The position numbers were made by a program, and so were the translations under genes. Under the pieces are notes generated by a model, which saw only the letters and a list, made by a program, of their open reading frames with translations, ran no database searches and was not told where the DNA came from. Shown piece by piece: positions 6,608 to 13,515 of a stretch of DNA of 16,588 nucleotides (position 1 is its first letter; the number at the start of each line of letters is the position of its first letter). The DNA is taken from positions 1 through 16,588 of the forward strand of contig JBBRZG010000086.1 of NCBI GenBank assembly GCA_038236905.1, given 5' to 3'. This DNA comes from UKL13-2 sp038236905 (GTDB taxonomy: Bacteria > Pseudomonadota > Gammaproteobacteria > Burkholderiales > Usitatibacteraceae).

Positions 6608-7066
6608 ATGGCCTCTTGGCTGATGAAATCTGAACCGTCCGAATTTTCAATTGATGACCTGATGAAAGCAAAAAACCAAACTGTGCCATGGTTCGGTGTG
6701 CGCAATTATCTGGCGCGAAATTTTATGCGTGATCAGATGAAGATTGGCGATGATGTTTTGTTTTATCACTCATCATGTCCCGAGCCCGGCATTGCTGGCC
6801 TAGCAAAAGTCTCTTCCCCCGCCTATCCTGACCCGACGCAGTTTGATAAAAAGGGCAAATATTTCGACGTGAAGGCCACGCCCGAAACGCCGCGCTGGAT
6901 GCTGGTTGACGTCAAGCTCACGAAAAAAACGCGGTTGCTATCGTTGGCAGAATTACGCAATATTCCAGCGCTGGAAGAAATGACCATTTTGCAGCGCGGC
7001 AACCGACTATCGATTACGCCGATACTGCCAGCCGAGTGGAAAACCATCGTTAAGCTGCTTGCCTGA
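6608..7066 (+). CDS. EVE domain-containing protein
   Basis: The 152-aa product is a single EVE domain, a PUA/YTH-like fold related to human thymocyte nuclear protein 1 and thought to bind modified bases in nucleic acid. Visible family features are WLMKSEPSEFSIDDL at the N-terminus, WFGVRNYLARNFMRD at about 28-42, MKIGDDVLFYHSSCPEPGIAGLAKV, then YPDPTQFD, and WMLVDVKL. It covers the full family length. The start follows GGAAAG by ten bases. TauE/SafE follows after 32 bp on the same strand, so the two are probably one operon. Its exact target here is unknown. Confidence 0.9.
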   Translation: MASWLMKSEPSEFSIDDLMKAKNQTVPWFGVRNYLARNFMRDQMKIGDDVLFYHSSCPEPGIAGLAKVSSPAYPDPTQFDKKGKYFDVKATPETPRWMLVDVKLTKKTRLLSLAELRNIPALEEMTILQRGNRLSITPILPAEWKTIVKLLA

Positions 7067-7098
7067 TTGCGTAATATGACGGCCAGACAGGAGGCGCT

Positions 7099-7956
7099 AT
7101 GATCATGGCCTTTGATCCCCTCTATTTGCTCATTTATCTGGCTGCGGGCGTTTTTGTCGGATTCTTCGCGGGCTTGCTGGGCATTGGCGGCGGCTCGGTG
7201 ATGGTACCGATTTTGTCGCTCACTTTTGTGAAGTTGGGCTACTCCAACGATCATGTGATTCATATGGCGCTGGCCACATCAATGGCGACTATATTGCCGG
7301 GCGCCTTCGCGAGCACGCGCACCCACCACGCGCACAATGCCGTGAATTGGGGAGTCGTGAAAAAAATGACGCCGGGTATCTTGGTCGGGACCTTGGTAGG
7401 CACCGTGTTTGCATACTTTTCGAGCACCACGTTTCTCAAATACTTTTTTGTGGGCTTCATGTTTTTTCTGGCGGCGCAGCTGGTGTTTGGCCTCAAGCCA
7501 AAAGCGGCTCAAGCCAAACCAGATCAAGCCGGGTCGGAAGTACAAGCGCAAGCAAACCGAACTCTACCCAAAACCGCGGGTATGGTCAGCTTCGGCGCGT
7601 TGATGGGATTTGTGTCAAGCCTGGCCGGCATTGGTGGCGCGGTGCTCACCATTTCGTTTTTAACCTGGTGTAACGTCAAAATTCATGAAGCCATTGGCAC
7701 CTCCGCGGCAGTGGGTTTCCCGATTGCCCTCGCTGGCACCGTAGGGTATGTGGTCACCGGCTTGATGGATCACGATTTGCCCGAATGGAGCCTCGGCTAT
7801 GTGTATCTGCCGGCGTTTTTCGGCATTGCACTCACCAGCTTTTTTGTGGCGCCGATTGGTGCAAAGCTGGCGCACAAGTTGCCGGTGGCGGTGCTAAAAA
7901 AGGTATTCATGGTATTTTTGGTCGCGCTGGCGATCAAGATGGCGATTTCGGTTTAA
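7099..7956 (+). CDS. TauE/SafE family sulfite/organosulfonate exporter-type permease
   Basis: The 285-aa inner-membrane protein has about eight membrane segments in two repeats. Each repeat opens with the family signature: GFFAGLLGIGGGSVMVP (about 21-37) and GFVSSLAGIGGAVLTI (about 172-187). A polar cytoplasmic loop of about 25 residues (KPKAAQAKPDQAGSEVQAQ) separates the halves. The family exports sulfite, sulfoacetate and related anions, but substrates of most members, including this one, cannot be read from sequence. AGGAGG at 7089-7094 is the best ribosome site in the window. It lies 4 bp before ATG 7099 and 10 bp before ATG 7105, so the protein may begin at either. Confidence 0.9.
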   Translation: MIMAFDPLYLLIYLAAGVFVGFFAGLLGIGGGSVMVPILSLTFVKLGYSNDHVIHMALATSMATILPGAFASTRTHHAHNAVNWGVVKKMTPGILVGTLVGTVFAYFSSTTFLKYFFVGFMFFLAAQLVFGLKPKAAQAKPDQAGSEVQAQANRTLPKTAGMVSFGALMGFVSSLAGIGGAVLTISFLTWCNVKIHEAIGTSAAVGFPIALAGTVGYVVTGLMDHDLPEWSLGYVYLPAFFGIALTSFFVAPIGAKLAHKLPVAVLKKVFMVFLVALAIKMAISV

Positions 7957-7994
7957 CGCCCAACCAACGGCTAATCCGAGGCGTCTTCTAGCCC

Positions 7995-8023
7995 TTGGTG
8001 TGACGAATCACAGCGCACACCAA
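7995..8023. terminator. Inverted repeat at the TauE/SafE and M20 peptidase convergence
   Basis: TTGGTGTG (7995-8002) and CACACCAA (8016-8023) are perfect inverted copies around 13 nt. They span the end of the - strand gene (stop at 8008-8010). A two-way termination or 3'-end protection role is possible. There is no T-run, so this is a low-confidence call. Confidence 0.25.
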
Positions 8024-9195
8024 TCGCGCATCATCTGGTCATACATGTCGACAGACTCTTCGAGGCGTTTGATGGAGCACCACTCATCAATTTGATGTGC
8101 AATCGACGGCTCGCCCGGGCCTATGATCACCGCCGGAATGCTGCCATTGCCGGACTCAGCGTAGCCGCGCTTCAGGTCGGCACCATCGGTTGAAAACATA
8201 ATCGTTTTAGGAATCGGTTTTGCGCCCACAAACGGCGCGGCAATTTCAAAAATGCTCTCCACCCATTCATCCGGTTCCGAATAAAGTGCTGGCGTATCCA
8301 CGATTTTTCGCACCTTGCCGATATCACCGATCAGGGCCTGTACCGAAGCACATAAATGGACATGCTCGATGCCCGGAACAGTACGCATATCAACCGTTAG
8401 CCGCGCCGAATCCGGCACAGAATTTGTATTCAGTCCGGCGTGAAGCGTCGCCACGTTCATTGTCGGCGTGCCCATGATCGGGTGGCAATCCACGCCGCAG
8501 TGGTGTTTCCAATCGAAGTCATCAAGCTTGGATATAACCTTGTTCATTTTCAAAATCGCATTTTCACCCTGCTCCGGCATTGAACCGTGAGCGGTCTTGC
8601 CTTTGGTCTCGATCTCGATCCAGCACAACCCTTTGTGTCCGACGAAAGGATAGTTGTCCGTTGGTTCTGCGACAACAATGGCGCCCGCCCGATCCAGCAA
8701 TTTTTTGTGCGCTAAAAATTTAGCGCCTTCGCAACCGACCTCTTCGCCCGCCGTCAACACCAATACCAAACCCGCGGTATTTTTCAAATGTGGTGCCAGC
8801 CGTATCGCTGCCACTACAAACGCGGCAATACCGCTTTTCATATCGCTCGAGCCACGGCCGAATACATGGTCGCCGTCGGTCTCACCCGCGAACGCATCGC
8901 GCGTCCATGCAGCAGTGCCAAGTGGCACCACGTCAATATGGCCGGTAAAGCAAATCGGTGGTTTCTCCTGATGCCCGCCGATCGTGGCGATCAGGCTGGT
9001 GCGTGCATCCGCAAACTCGTGATATGCCACCCGAAAGCCTGCGTCTTCCAGCAGCTTGCCCACGTGCTGAGCACATGCCCGCTCAATCCCTGGTGGATTA
9101 ACGGTGTTGTAATTCAACATATCACGAGTAAGTTGAAGCGCGGTGAGCATATTGGGCAAGTTTGAATTAGGCATGTTTGAATTTGCTTGAAGCAT
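8008..9195 (-). CDS. M20 family metallopeptidase, ArgE/DapE type (acetylornithine deacetylase / succinyl-diaminopimelate desuccinylase)
   Basis: A cytoplasmic two-metal hydrolase that removes an acyl group from an amino acid, as ArgE does in arginine and DapE in lysine synthesis. The catalytic set is present: FTGHIDVVP with His86 and Asp88, GRGSSDMKSG with Asp118, the Glu pair in TAGEEVGCEG (151-152), Glu177 in VAEPTD, and His367 in PSIAHQIDEW. The lid/dimer domain is marked by GKTAHGSMPEQGENAI at 199-214. The length of 395 aa fits the family. Which acyl substrate is used cannot be decided by eye. The first 16 residues are a small repeat (NSNMP-NSNLP), so the true start may be the inner ATG of residue 8 or 16. 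AGGAA lies 7 bp before the chosen ATG. It stands alone, convergent to TauE/SafE. Confidence 0.88.
   Translation of the reverse strand: MLQANSNMPNSNLPNMLTALQLTRDMLNYNTVNPPGIERACAQHVGKLLEDAGFRVAYHEFADARTSLIATIGGHQEKPPICFTGHIDVVPLGTAAWTRDAFAGETDGDHVFGRGSSDMKSGIAAFVVAAIRLAPHLKNTAGLVLVLTAGEEVGCEGAKFLAHKKLLDRAGAIVVAEPTDNYPFVGHKGLCWIEIETKGKTAHGSMPEQGENAILKMNKVISKLDDFDWKHHCGVDCHPIMGTPTMNVATLHAGLNTNSVPDSARLTVDMRTVPGIEHVHLCASVQALIGDIGKVRKIVDTPALYSEPDEWVESIFEIAAPFVGAKPIPKTIMFSTDGADLKRGYAESGNGSIPAVIIGPGEPSIAHQIDEWCSIKRLEESVDMYDQMMRDWCAL
9154..9183 (-). repeat. 15-bp tandem duplication at the start of the M20 peptidase gene
   Basis: GGGCAAGTTTGAATT (9154-9168) and AGGCATGTTTGAATT (9169-9183) match at 13 of 15 positions. 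On the - strand they code NSNLP and NSNMP at residues 5-14. Confidence 0.7.
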
Positions 9196-9201
9196 GGAAA
9201 T

Positions 9202-9215
9202 TTCCTGATCAGGAA
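9202..9215. promoter_or_regulatory. Perfect 14-bp palindrome over the ribosome site of the M20 peptidase gene
   Basis: TTCCTGATCAGGAA reads the same on both strands. Its left arm supplies the AGGAA ribosome site of the - strand gene, whose ATG is 6 bp further on. A dimeric repressor binding here would sit between promoter and start. Confidence 0.45.
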
Positions 9216-9238
9216 GTTAAGACGAAGGAGACTGCGAG

Positions 9239-9253
9239 CGATCAAATTGATCG
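9239..9253. promoter_or_regulatory. Inverted repeat at the predicted transcription start of the M20 peptidase gene
   Basis: CGATCAA and TTGATCG are perfect 7-bp arms around one A. The predicted start point from the promoter at 9258-9287 falls at about 9251, inside this repeat, which is a usual place for an operator. Confidence 0.45.
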
Positions 9254-9257
9254 GTCT

Positions 9258-9287
9258 ATGTTAACAAAATCATTTACATCCAGTCAC
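9258..9287 (-). promoter_or_regulatory. Candidate sigma-70 promoter for the M20 peptidase gene
   Basis: On the - strand, GTGACT (complement of 9282-9287) and TAACAT (complement of 9258-9263) are 18 bp apart, with four of six matches to each consensus hexamer. It reads toward the gene starting at 9195. Confidence 0.4.
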
Positions 9288-9556
9288 GTTTTGATTTGAT
9301 AATGTACTCATATTGAAAATGAAACACCAGCATCAACAGGGCTTCACACACATTATTGTCCGTAGAAGACCGTCGATATTGGGGTTTTGATTTCTGCTGG
9401 TTTCCCGAACCGAAAATTGAAGCGCTGAGGGATGTCGAACGCTGTCGTGATTCTGTTGGTATCGACGCGGCGCCTCCCGGCATTCTGACCATCTCAACTC
9501 GGCCAATGGTCACATTGCTCTCGCGAAGACGTGCGCTCGGTTAGAATCAACGTCAC
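9288..9556. other. Divergent intergenic region with no recognised gene
   Basis: Between the M20 peptidase promoter and the histidine kinase start I see no supported gene. Two short open frames exist (9274-9513 on -, 9356-9544 on +), but neither has a ribosome site or family-like sequence, and they overlap each other. TAGAAT at 9542-9547, nine bases before the kinase ATG, is a possible -10 without a fitting -35. Confidence 0.35.
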
Positions 9557-11335
9557 ATGAACCCCGATCTCATCAAGTCAAAGAAAACGCTCACCGAAAT
9601 TATCCGCGGGGCACGCCGCTGGGTGATTTTGGCGATGCTGCTGTCGCTGCACGCTGCGTTGGTATCGCCTATCGGTAGCGAGTTCGAGCGCGCATGGTTG
9701 CTTGTTCACTTCGGTTTATTTTTATTGTGGCAGCCATTCGTGAGCACCGATCAGGAGCTGAATATTCTCGCCATCGTCTTACTTGTTGGCATTACCGCGG
9801 TGGTGTTGTATGGGCTCGCGCCGTGGATGCTGGTGGCATGGCTGGCAATACTGATCGGCATTATGGGCGGCAAGGTTTTTACCCAACAGGCCGCGCGCCC
9901 CGGCCGGTTTTATGTGGCCGCAGTGTTCTATCTTTTCGCGATACTTTTAATTTGGGCTGTTCCATTATTCCTGCTCGGCATCTCAGTCTTCCCAGTCGGT
10001 CTGCAAATGGTCGTTACGTTTTTGCTGCCGATGGTTCTGATCTCGATGGTGTTTCTGCCCTATCGCGCGGAAGACGAAACCAACGCACAGGTGTTCGATT
10101 TTTTCTACAGCCTGCTCATTTTCCAATTGGTCGTGGTGCTGGTGTTGGGCAGCATTAGCGCGATGCGCGTCACCGACAACCAATACTTTCAAGCGGTCGT
10201 GCTGACCGTGCTGGCGTTTGCGATTGCCCTGTTTATTCTCGGCGTGCTGTGGGGTCCCAGAGCCGGCTTCGGTGGGTTGCGCACTTATTTTTCGCGCTAT
10301 CTGATGAGCGTCGGCATGCCGTTCGAATTGTGGATGCGGCGCATTGCCGAGCTTTCTGAAACCGACATGAGCTCGGCGAGATTTTTACAAGACGCGATGA
10401 ATGAAGTCGCGACTATGCCTTGGCTGATCGGTGCCGACTGGAAATCACCCGATGGCGCGGATGGTTTTGGTGGCGAGAATACGCTTAAAAGCCACGCTAC
10501 CCGTTTTTGTATCCATCGGCTCGATATGACCTTCTACAGCGAAGGCCGCCTGTCGCCGGCCATGGTGTTACACCTGCGGCTGCTCGCACAAGTCGTCGGC
10601 GAATTCTACGAAGGTAAACGTCGCGAGCAAACCCTTAAACAAAACACTTACATTCAGGCTGTTCACGAAACCGGCGCGCGCCTCACACACGACATTAAAA
10701 ACCTATTGCAGTCTCTTTATGCACTCGCATCGGCCGGTTCAGTGGAAGCGCAAAAGCCGCGGCCAGAATTTGATCGCCGCCCGCCGTCGCCATACGAGGC
10801 ATTGCTGGGCCGCCAGTTGCCGCAGCTCACCAAACGGCTGCAAACCACGCTCGATAAATTGCAAAATCCAGCTGTGGAATCCGAGGGCATCTCCATGCCC
10901 GCCCGCGATTGGTGGGGCGACGTGATTGCCCGTCATGCCGAGTTAGGCATAACCTTTAGTGCGGAGTTTAGCGGTGACGTTTCGGGTAAAGCGAATGGCG
11001 GCGAGCTCATTCCCGCTGCGCTCTTCGACACCGTATTGGAAAACTGTTTAGAGAACGCGCGGCAGAAAAAACAACGCCAACCGCATCTGAATATCAGCGT
11101 GCAATATCACTCAAACCCCGCGCCCAGCTTAGAGATCAGCGACACCGGCAGCCCCGTTTCAAAAAACGCGATGGAGAGTTTATTCCGTGCCCCGATTGTT
11201 GACTCTGCCTCGGGCGGATTAGGCATTGGATTATTTCAAGCGGCTAGACTAGCCGAGCAAGTCGGTTACGAATTAGCGGTGAAATCAAATGTGGCGGGAG
11301 ATGTTCGGTTTGAATTATTTTCGCTGGAGTCGTAG
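9557..11335 (+). CDS. Orphan multi-pass membrane sensor histidine kinase
   Basis: The 592-aa protein has an N-terminal membrane part of about eight segments (residues ~20-235). A ~130-residue soluble region (about 240-365) follows, with a GAF-like look (SSARFLQDAMNEVATMPWLIGADW, and a C-terminal helix into the kinase). The kinase core has the phospho-accepting His378 in ARLTHDIKNLLQSL. The ATP-binding domain has an N-box LENCLENA (Asn500), the G1 box LEISDTGSP, and the G2 box GGLGIGLFQAARLAE. HDIKN rather than HELR/HEIR resembles the PrsK-type kinases of PEP-CTERM systems (inference). A proline/arginine-rich stretch, KPRPEFDRRPPSP, lies between the H-box helices. No response regulator is adjacent. 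The gene ends 15 bp from the convergent pilin operon. No clear ribosome site precedes the ATG. The signal sensed is unknown. Confidence 0.85.
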   Translation: MNPDLIKSKKTLTEIIRGARRWVILAMLLSLHAALVSPIGSEFERAWLLVHFGLFLLWQPFVSTDQELNILAIVLLVGITAVVLYGLAPWMLVAWLAILIGIMGGKVFTQQAARPGRFYVAAVFYLFAILLIWAVPLFLLGISVFPVGLQMVVTFLLPMVLISMVFLPYRAEDETNAQVFDFFYSLLIFQLVVVLVLGSISAMRVTDNQYFQAVVLTVLAFAIALFILGVLWGPRAGFGGLRTYFSRYLMSVGMPFELWMRRIAELSETDMSSARFLQDAMNEVATMPWLIGADWKSPDGADGFGGENTLKSHATRFCIHRLDMTFYSEGRLSPAMVLHLRLLAQVVGEFYEGKRREQTLKQNTYIQAVHETGARLTHDIKNLLQSLYALASAGSVEAQKPRPEFDRRPPSPYEALLGRQLPQLTKRLQTTLDKLQNPAVESEGISMPARDWWGDVIARHAELGITFSAEFSGDVSGKANGGELIPAALFDTVLENCLENARQKKQRQPHLNISVQYHSNPAPSLEISDTGSPVSKNAMESLFRAPIVDSASGGLGIGLFQAARLAEQVGYELAVKSNVAGDVRFELFSLES

Positions 11336-11350
11336 CGTGGCTTAACGTGA

Positions 11351-12163
11351 TTAAGGAAGTTTGCCCGCTTGGAGCATGCGATCAAATAACGTATTGAGTG
11401 ATATCCAAGTCACAATATCGTCAAACTCGCCGGGCGCTGAACCCGCTGGCGTTGGATCGTGCGATACGAATACAAAATCCTGATTAACATTATGTAATTC
11501 ATCGACCCCAGTACCGCCTGTGGCCGCGTTCGAGCCCAGTGAAAAAATAACGGCGGGTGATTTGTCAGTGAGTTTCACTGCAGACCCGCAAATATTAGTA
11601 GTGGTATTTACGTTCGGGCTAGCGAGCGGAGCTCCAGTAGGCGCTGCTTGACACACGAAGATTAACTTTTTAGTGGAGGGCGTAAAATCGTTCATGCGGT
11701 TTTGTAGGCCGTTTGTCTTTGTGAAGGGATAGTCCGGGATACTTGTGGACCCCCATACCGCATATCGAAGTCTATTTTGCTTAATGCCCCAGCCATCCAC
11801 CATGAATCCCTCAGCATCAACCGGATTCACGCCTAGCGCCACGGCTGGAAAAAACCCGACGAACTTTGCACAGATTCCGTCCGCCGCGCTTGAGCCTGAC
11901 GCAAATGCTTCGTCGCCCAACGAATTTACAGTGGCGCCGGTTCCGTCCGTTGCCGGACACGGCAATCTGCCGTTTGACGCAACGAACCCCAACAATGCCT
12001 TTTGTGCATTGTCGAGAGCCAGCTTGGTTTCTGAAATCCGTCGTTGGTTTACTTGCGTTGCCAGAGGAACAGCGACTACAGCGAGAAGTATTGTGAGGAT
12101 GACCAAGACCACAGCGATCTCGATCAAGGAAAAACCTGATTGCCGCTTAGTTCGAATAAGCAT
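11351..12163 (-). CDS. Type IV prepilin / pseudopilin, large minor-pilin type
   Basis: The N-terminus is a textbook class III signal: leader MLIRTKRQSG, cleavage before Phe, then FSLIEIAVVLVILTILLAVVAV with the conserved Glu5. The body (270 aa in all) is much larger than a major pilin. It carries GRLPCPATDGTG, four cysteines after the leader helix, DGWGIKQNRLRYAVWG, AVIFSLGSNA, and a tail FDDIVTWISLNTLFDRM. I chose ATG 12163 because it gives a normal leader. TTG 12202 would add 13 residues and sit 2 bp after the previous stop. It is the last gene of the operon and faces the histidine kinase 15 bp away. It is probably a minor subunit of an MSHA-like pilus or pseudopilus; the specific name is not recognised. 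Confidence 0.85.
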   Translation of the reverse strand: MLIRTKRQSGFSLIEIAVVLVILTILLAVVAVPLATQVNQRRISETKLALDNAQKALLGFVASNGRLPCPATDGTGATVNSLGDEAFASGSSAADGICAKFVGFFPAVALGVNPVDAEGFMVDGWGIKQNRLRYAVWGSTSIPDYPFTKTNGLQNRMNDFTPSTKKLIFVCQAAPTGAPLASPNVNTTTNICGSAVKLTDKSPAVIFSLGSNAATGGTGVDELHNVNQDFVFVSHDPTPAGSAPGEFDDIVTWISLNTLFDRMLQAGKLP

Positions 12164-12204
12164 ATTAAAAATATTGAAGCTAGAATATTTGTCCAAAATC
12201 AAGG

Positions 12205-13515
12205 TTAGTTCGTGATCGCGATGACGCGGTCACTCGAGGGCAAACCAGTGACGTCAGCCTTAAAAAAATAATTTACAAGGGTTGGCCAGCCCTCGAGATT
12301 TTCAGAGACCTCAAAATAGTCTGATAAAGAATTTGAATTGTAGGGTGGCGAATTTGACGTTCGATTTTGAGTTACTAGCGGTACGCCCGGCAGCATTATT
12401 AGAGCTCTAACATTACTATCTGCGTCAACCGTTAAACAATCACCTAGAGGCCCACACACCTTTGACCCGCCGTAAGCGAAGGCTTTCCCAACAGCATAGT
12501 AAGTAGAAAGATTCCATCTGTTTACAAAATACCAAGTTGGCAATTGATTAGGCACGGCTACATCAGCCCACTCTTTTAATCCAGTACATCGTTGAAGTGA
12601 AACGGGCGGCGAGCTGAATATAGAAATATCTTCCGGGAAGCGCCCCGAAAAATTCAGATCGTTACAATTCGCTTGGTTTTTTCGCAGCGGCTCGGTGGCC
12701 GCATCCGAATAATAAGCAGCATAAGGAAAATAACCAAATTGCGTGTAGTAGGCCTTGGCTGTTCTGGCAACCGCCTTAGCAACCCTTTCCTCTATTCGGG
12801 GAATAAAATCACTGGTCGTAATGTAAATCAAGCTATCGTTGAATGAATTATTTGCAGCCGAGGAAACGTAAGGCCCTGCATTCGTTGCATTATTTCTGCC
12901 GCTTACAGTATCAAGATAATTATCAGCGCAGATATTCCTACTAATCGTTGTACCTGATGTGGCTAAGCATGGTGCCGAAGCCGTTGCCGAGCGGTTTTGA
13001 TTAGCCACAGGGGCACCGACAGAAAATATTACAGCTACTACTTCAGTTTGCAGCGCGGTTACGCCGTTGGCGGCATACACCGTAAGATCGCCCCTCGAAC
13101 TAGAATTAACAATCGGTACCGTAGGATTAAATTTCGTGGAAAGCGCGAACCACAAAGGTTCACCAGTAGCGTCAAAAATTTCGGGAATTCCAAGAGTTTG
13201 CCACGGCAGTCTCCCGATCCGGCGTGTTACACATCCGTTGGCAGAAACGCCATATCCGATTGCTCCGGGGGCAACTAATGTTGGGCAGGGAAATTCTCCG
13301 GGCCTCGACCCTCCCCCCTCGTCATCTCTGGAAATCGCATATGCGAGTAGTGCCGCTTTTGCTTGTGCAAGTGCCGCCGCCGTAAGATCTCGCCGCTCCA
13401 GTTTTGCAGTATTGTTGTTAGCCGCCGCACCAAGGAATGCAATCGTAATTGCTAGCATGGCGAGAACTGCCAGCAACACTATCCAGCCTTCGTCTTTTCG
13501 TTGCCTCGATTTCAT
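12205..13515 (-). CDS. Prepilin-like minor subunit with atypical N-terminus (PilX/GspK-like position)
   Basis: The 436-aa protein begins MKSRQRKDEGWIVLLAVLAMLAI: a short basic leader, Gly, then a hydrophobic helix (about 10-32). The residue after Gly is Trp and no Glu5 is present, as in PilX and GspK-type minor pilins. After ALAQAKAALLAYAIS it shares the order of blocks seen in the neighbouring prepilin: EFPCP, RLPWQTLGIPEIFDATGEPLWFALS, VVAVIFSVGAP, and NDSLIYITTSDFIPRIEERV. A second C-terminal region of about 200 residues (AKAYYTQFGYFPYAAYY onward) is extra. It has at least eight cysteines outside the helix, so disulfides are likely in the periplasm. Its start overlaps the upstream stop by four bases. 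It is visibly A+T-rich. I do not recognise a named family. Confidence 0.8.
   Translation of the reverse strand: MKSRQRKDEGWIVLLAVLAMLAITIAFLGAAANNNTAKLERRDLTAAALAQAKAALLAYAISRDDEGGGSRPGEFPCPTLVAPGAIGYGVSANGCVTRRIGRLPWQTLGIPEIFDATGEPLWFALSTKFNPTVPIVNSSSRGDLTVYAANGVTALQTEVVAVIFSVGAPVANQNRSATASAPCLATSGTTISRNICADNYLDTVSGRNNATNAGPYVSSAANNSFNDSLIYITTSDFIPRIEERVAKAVARTAKAYYTQFGYFPYAAYYSDAATEPLRKNQANCNDLNFSGRFPEDISIFSSPPVSLQRCTGLKEWADVAVPNQLPTWYFVNRWNLSTYYAVGKAFAYGGSKVCGPLGDCLTVDADSNVRALIMLPGVPLVTQNRTSNSPPYNSNSLSDYFEVSENLEGWPTLVNYFFKADVTGLPSSDRVIAITN

Noticed and set aside
6100..6705. 201-aa - strand frame across the 6S RNA region
   Set aside because: It crosses the ends of zapA and the EVE gene and the whole 6S RNA; sequence is Arg/Ser/Asn-rich without a family pattern.
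9274..9513. 79-aa - strand frame in the intergenic region
   Set aside because: No ribosome site or recognisable sequence, and it is crossed by the M20 peptidase promoter and a competing + strand frame.
9542..9547. TAGAAT as a -10 box for the histidine kinase
   Set aside because: No -35 at 16-18 bp and no extended -10 TG; too weak to call as a promoter.
11336..11350. Terminator between the histidine kinase and the pilin operon
   Set aside because: Only 15 bp separate the stops and the CTTAA/TTAAG stem is too short to support a call.
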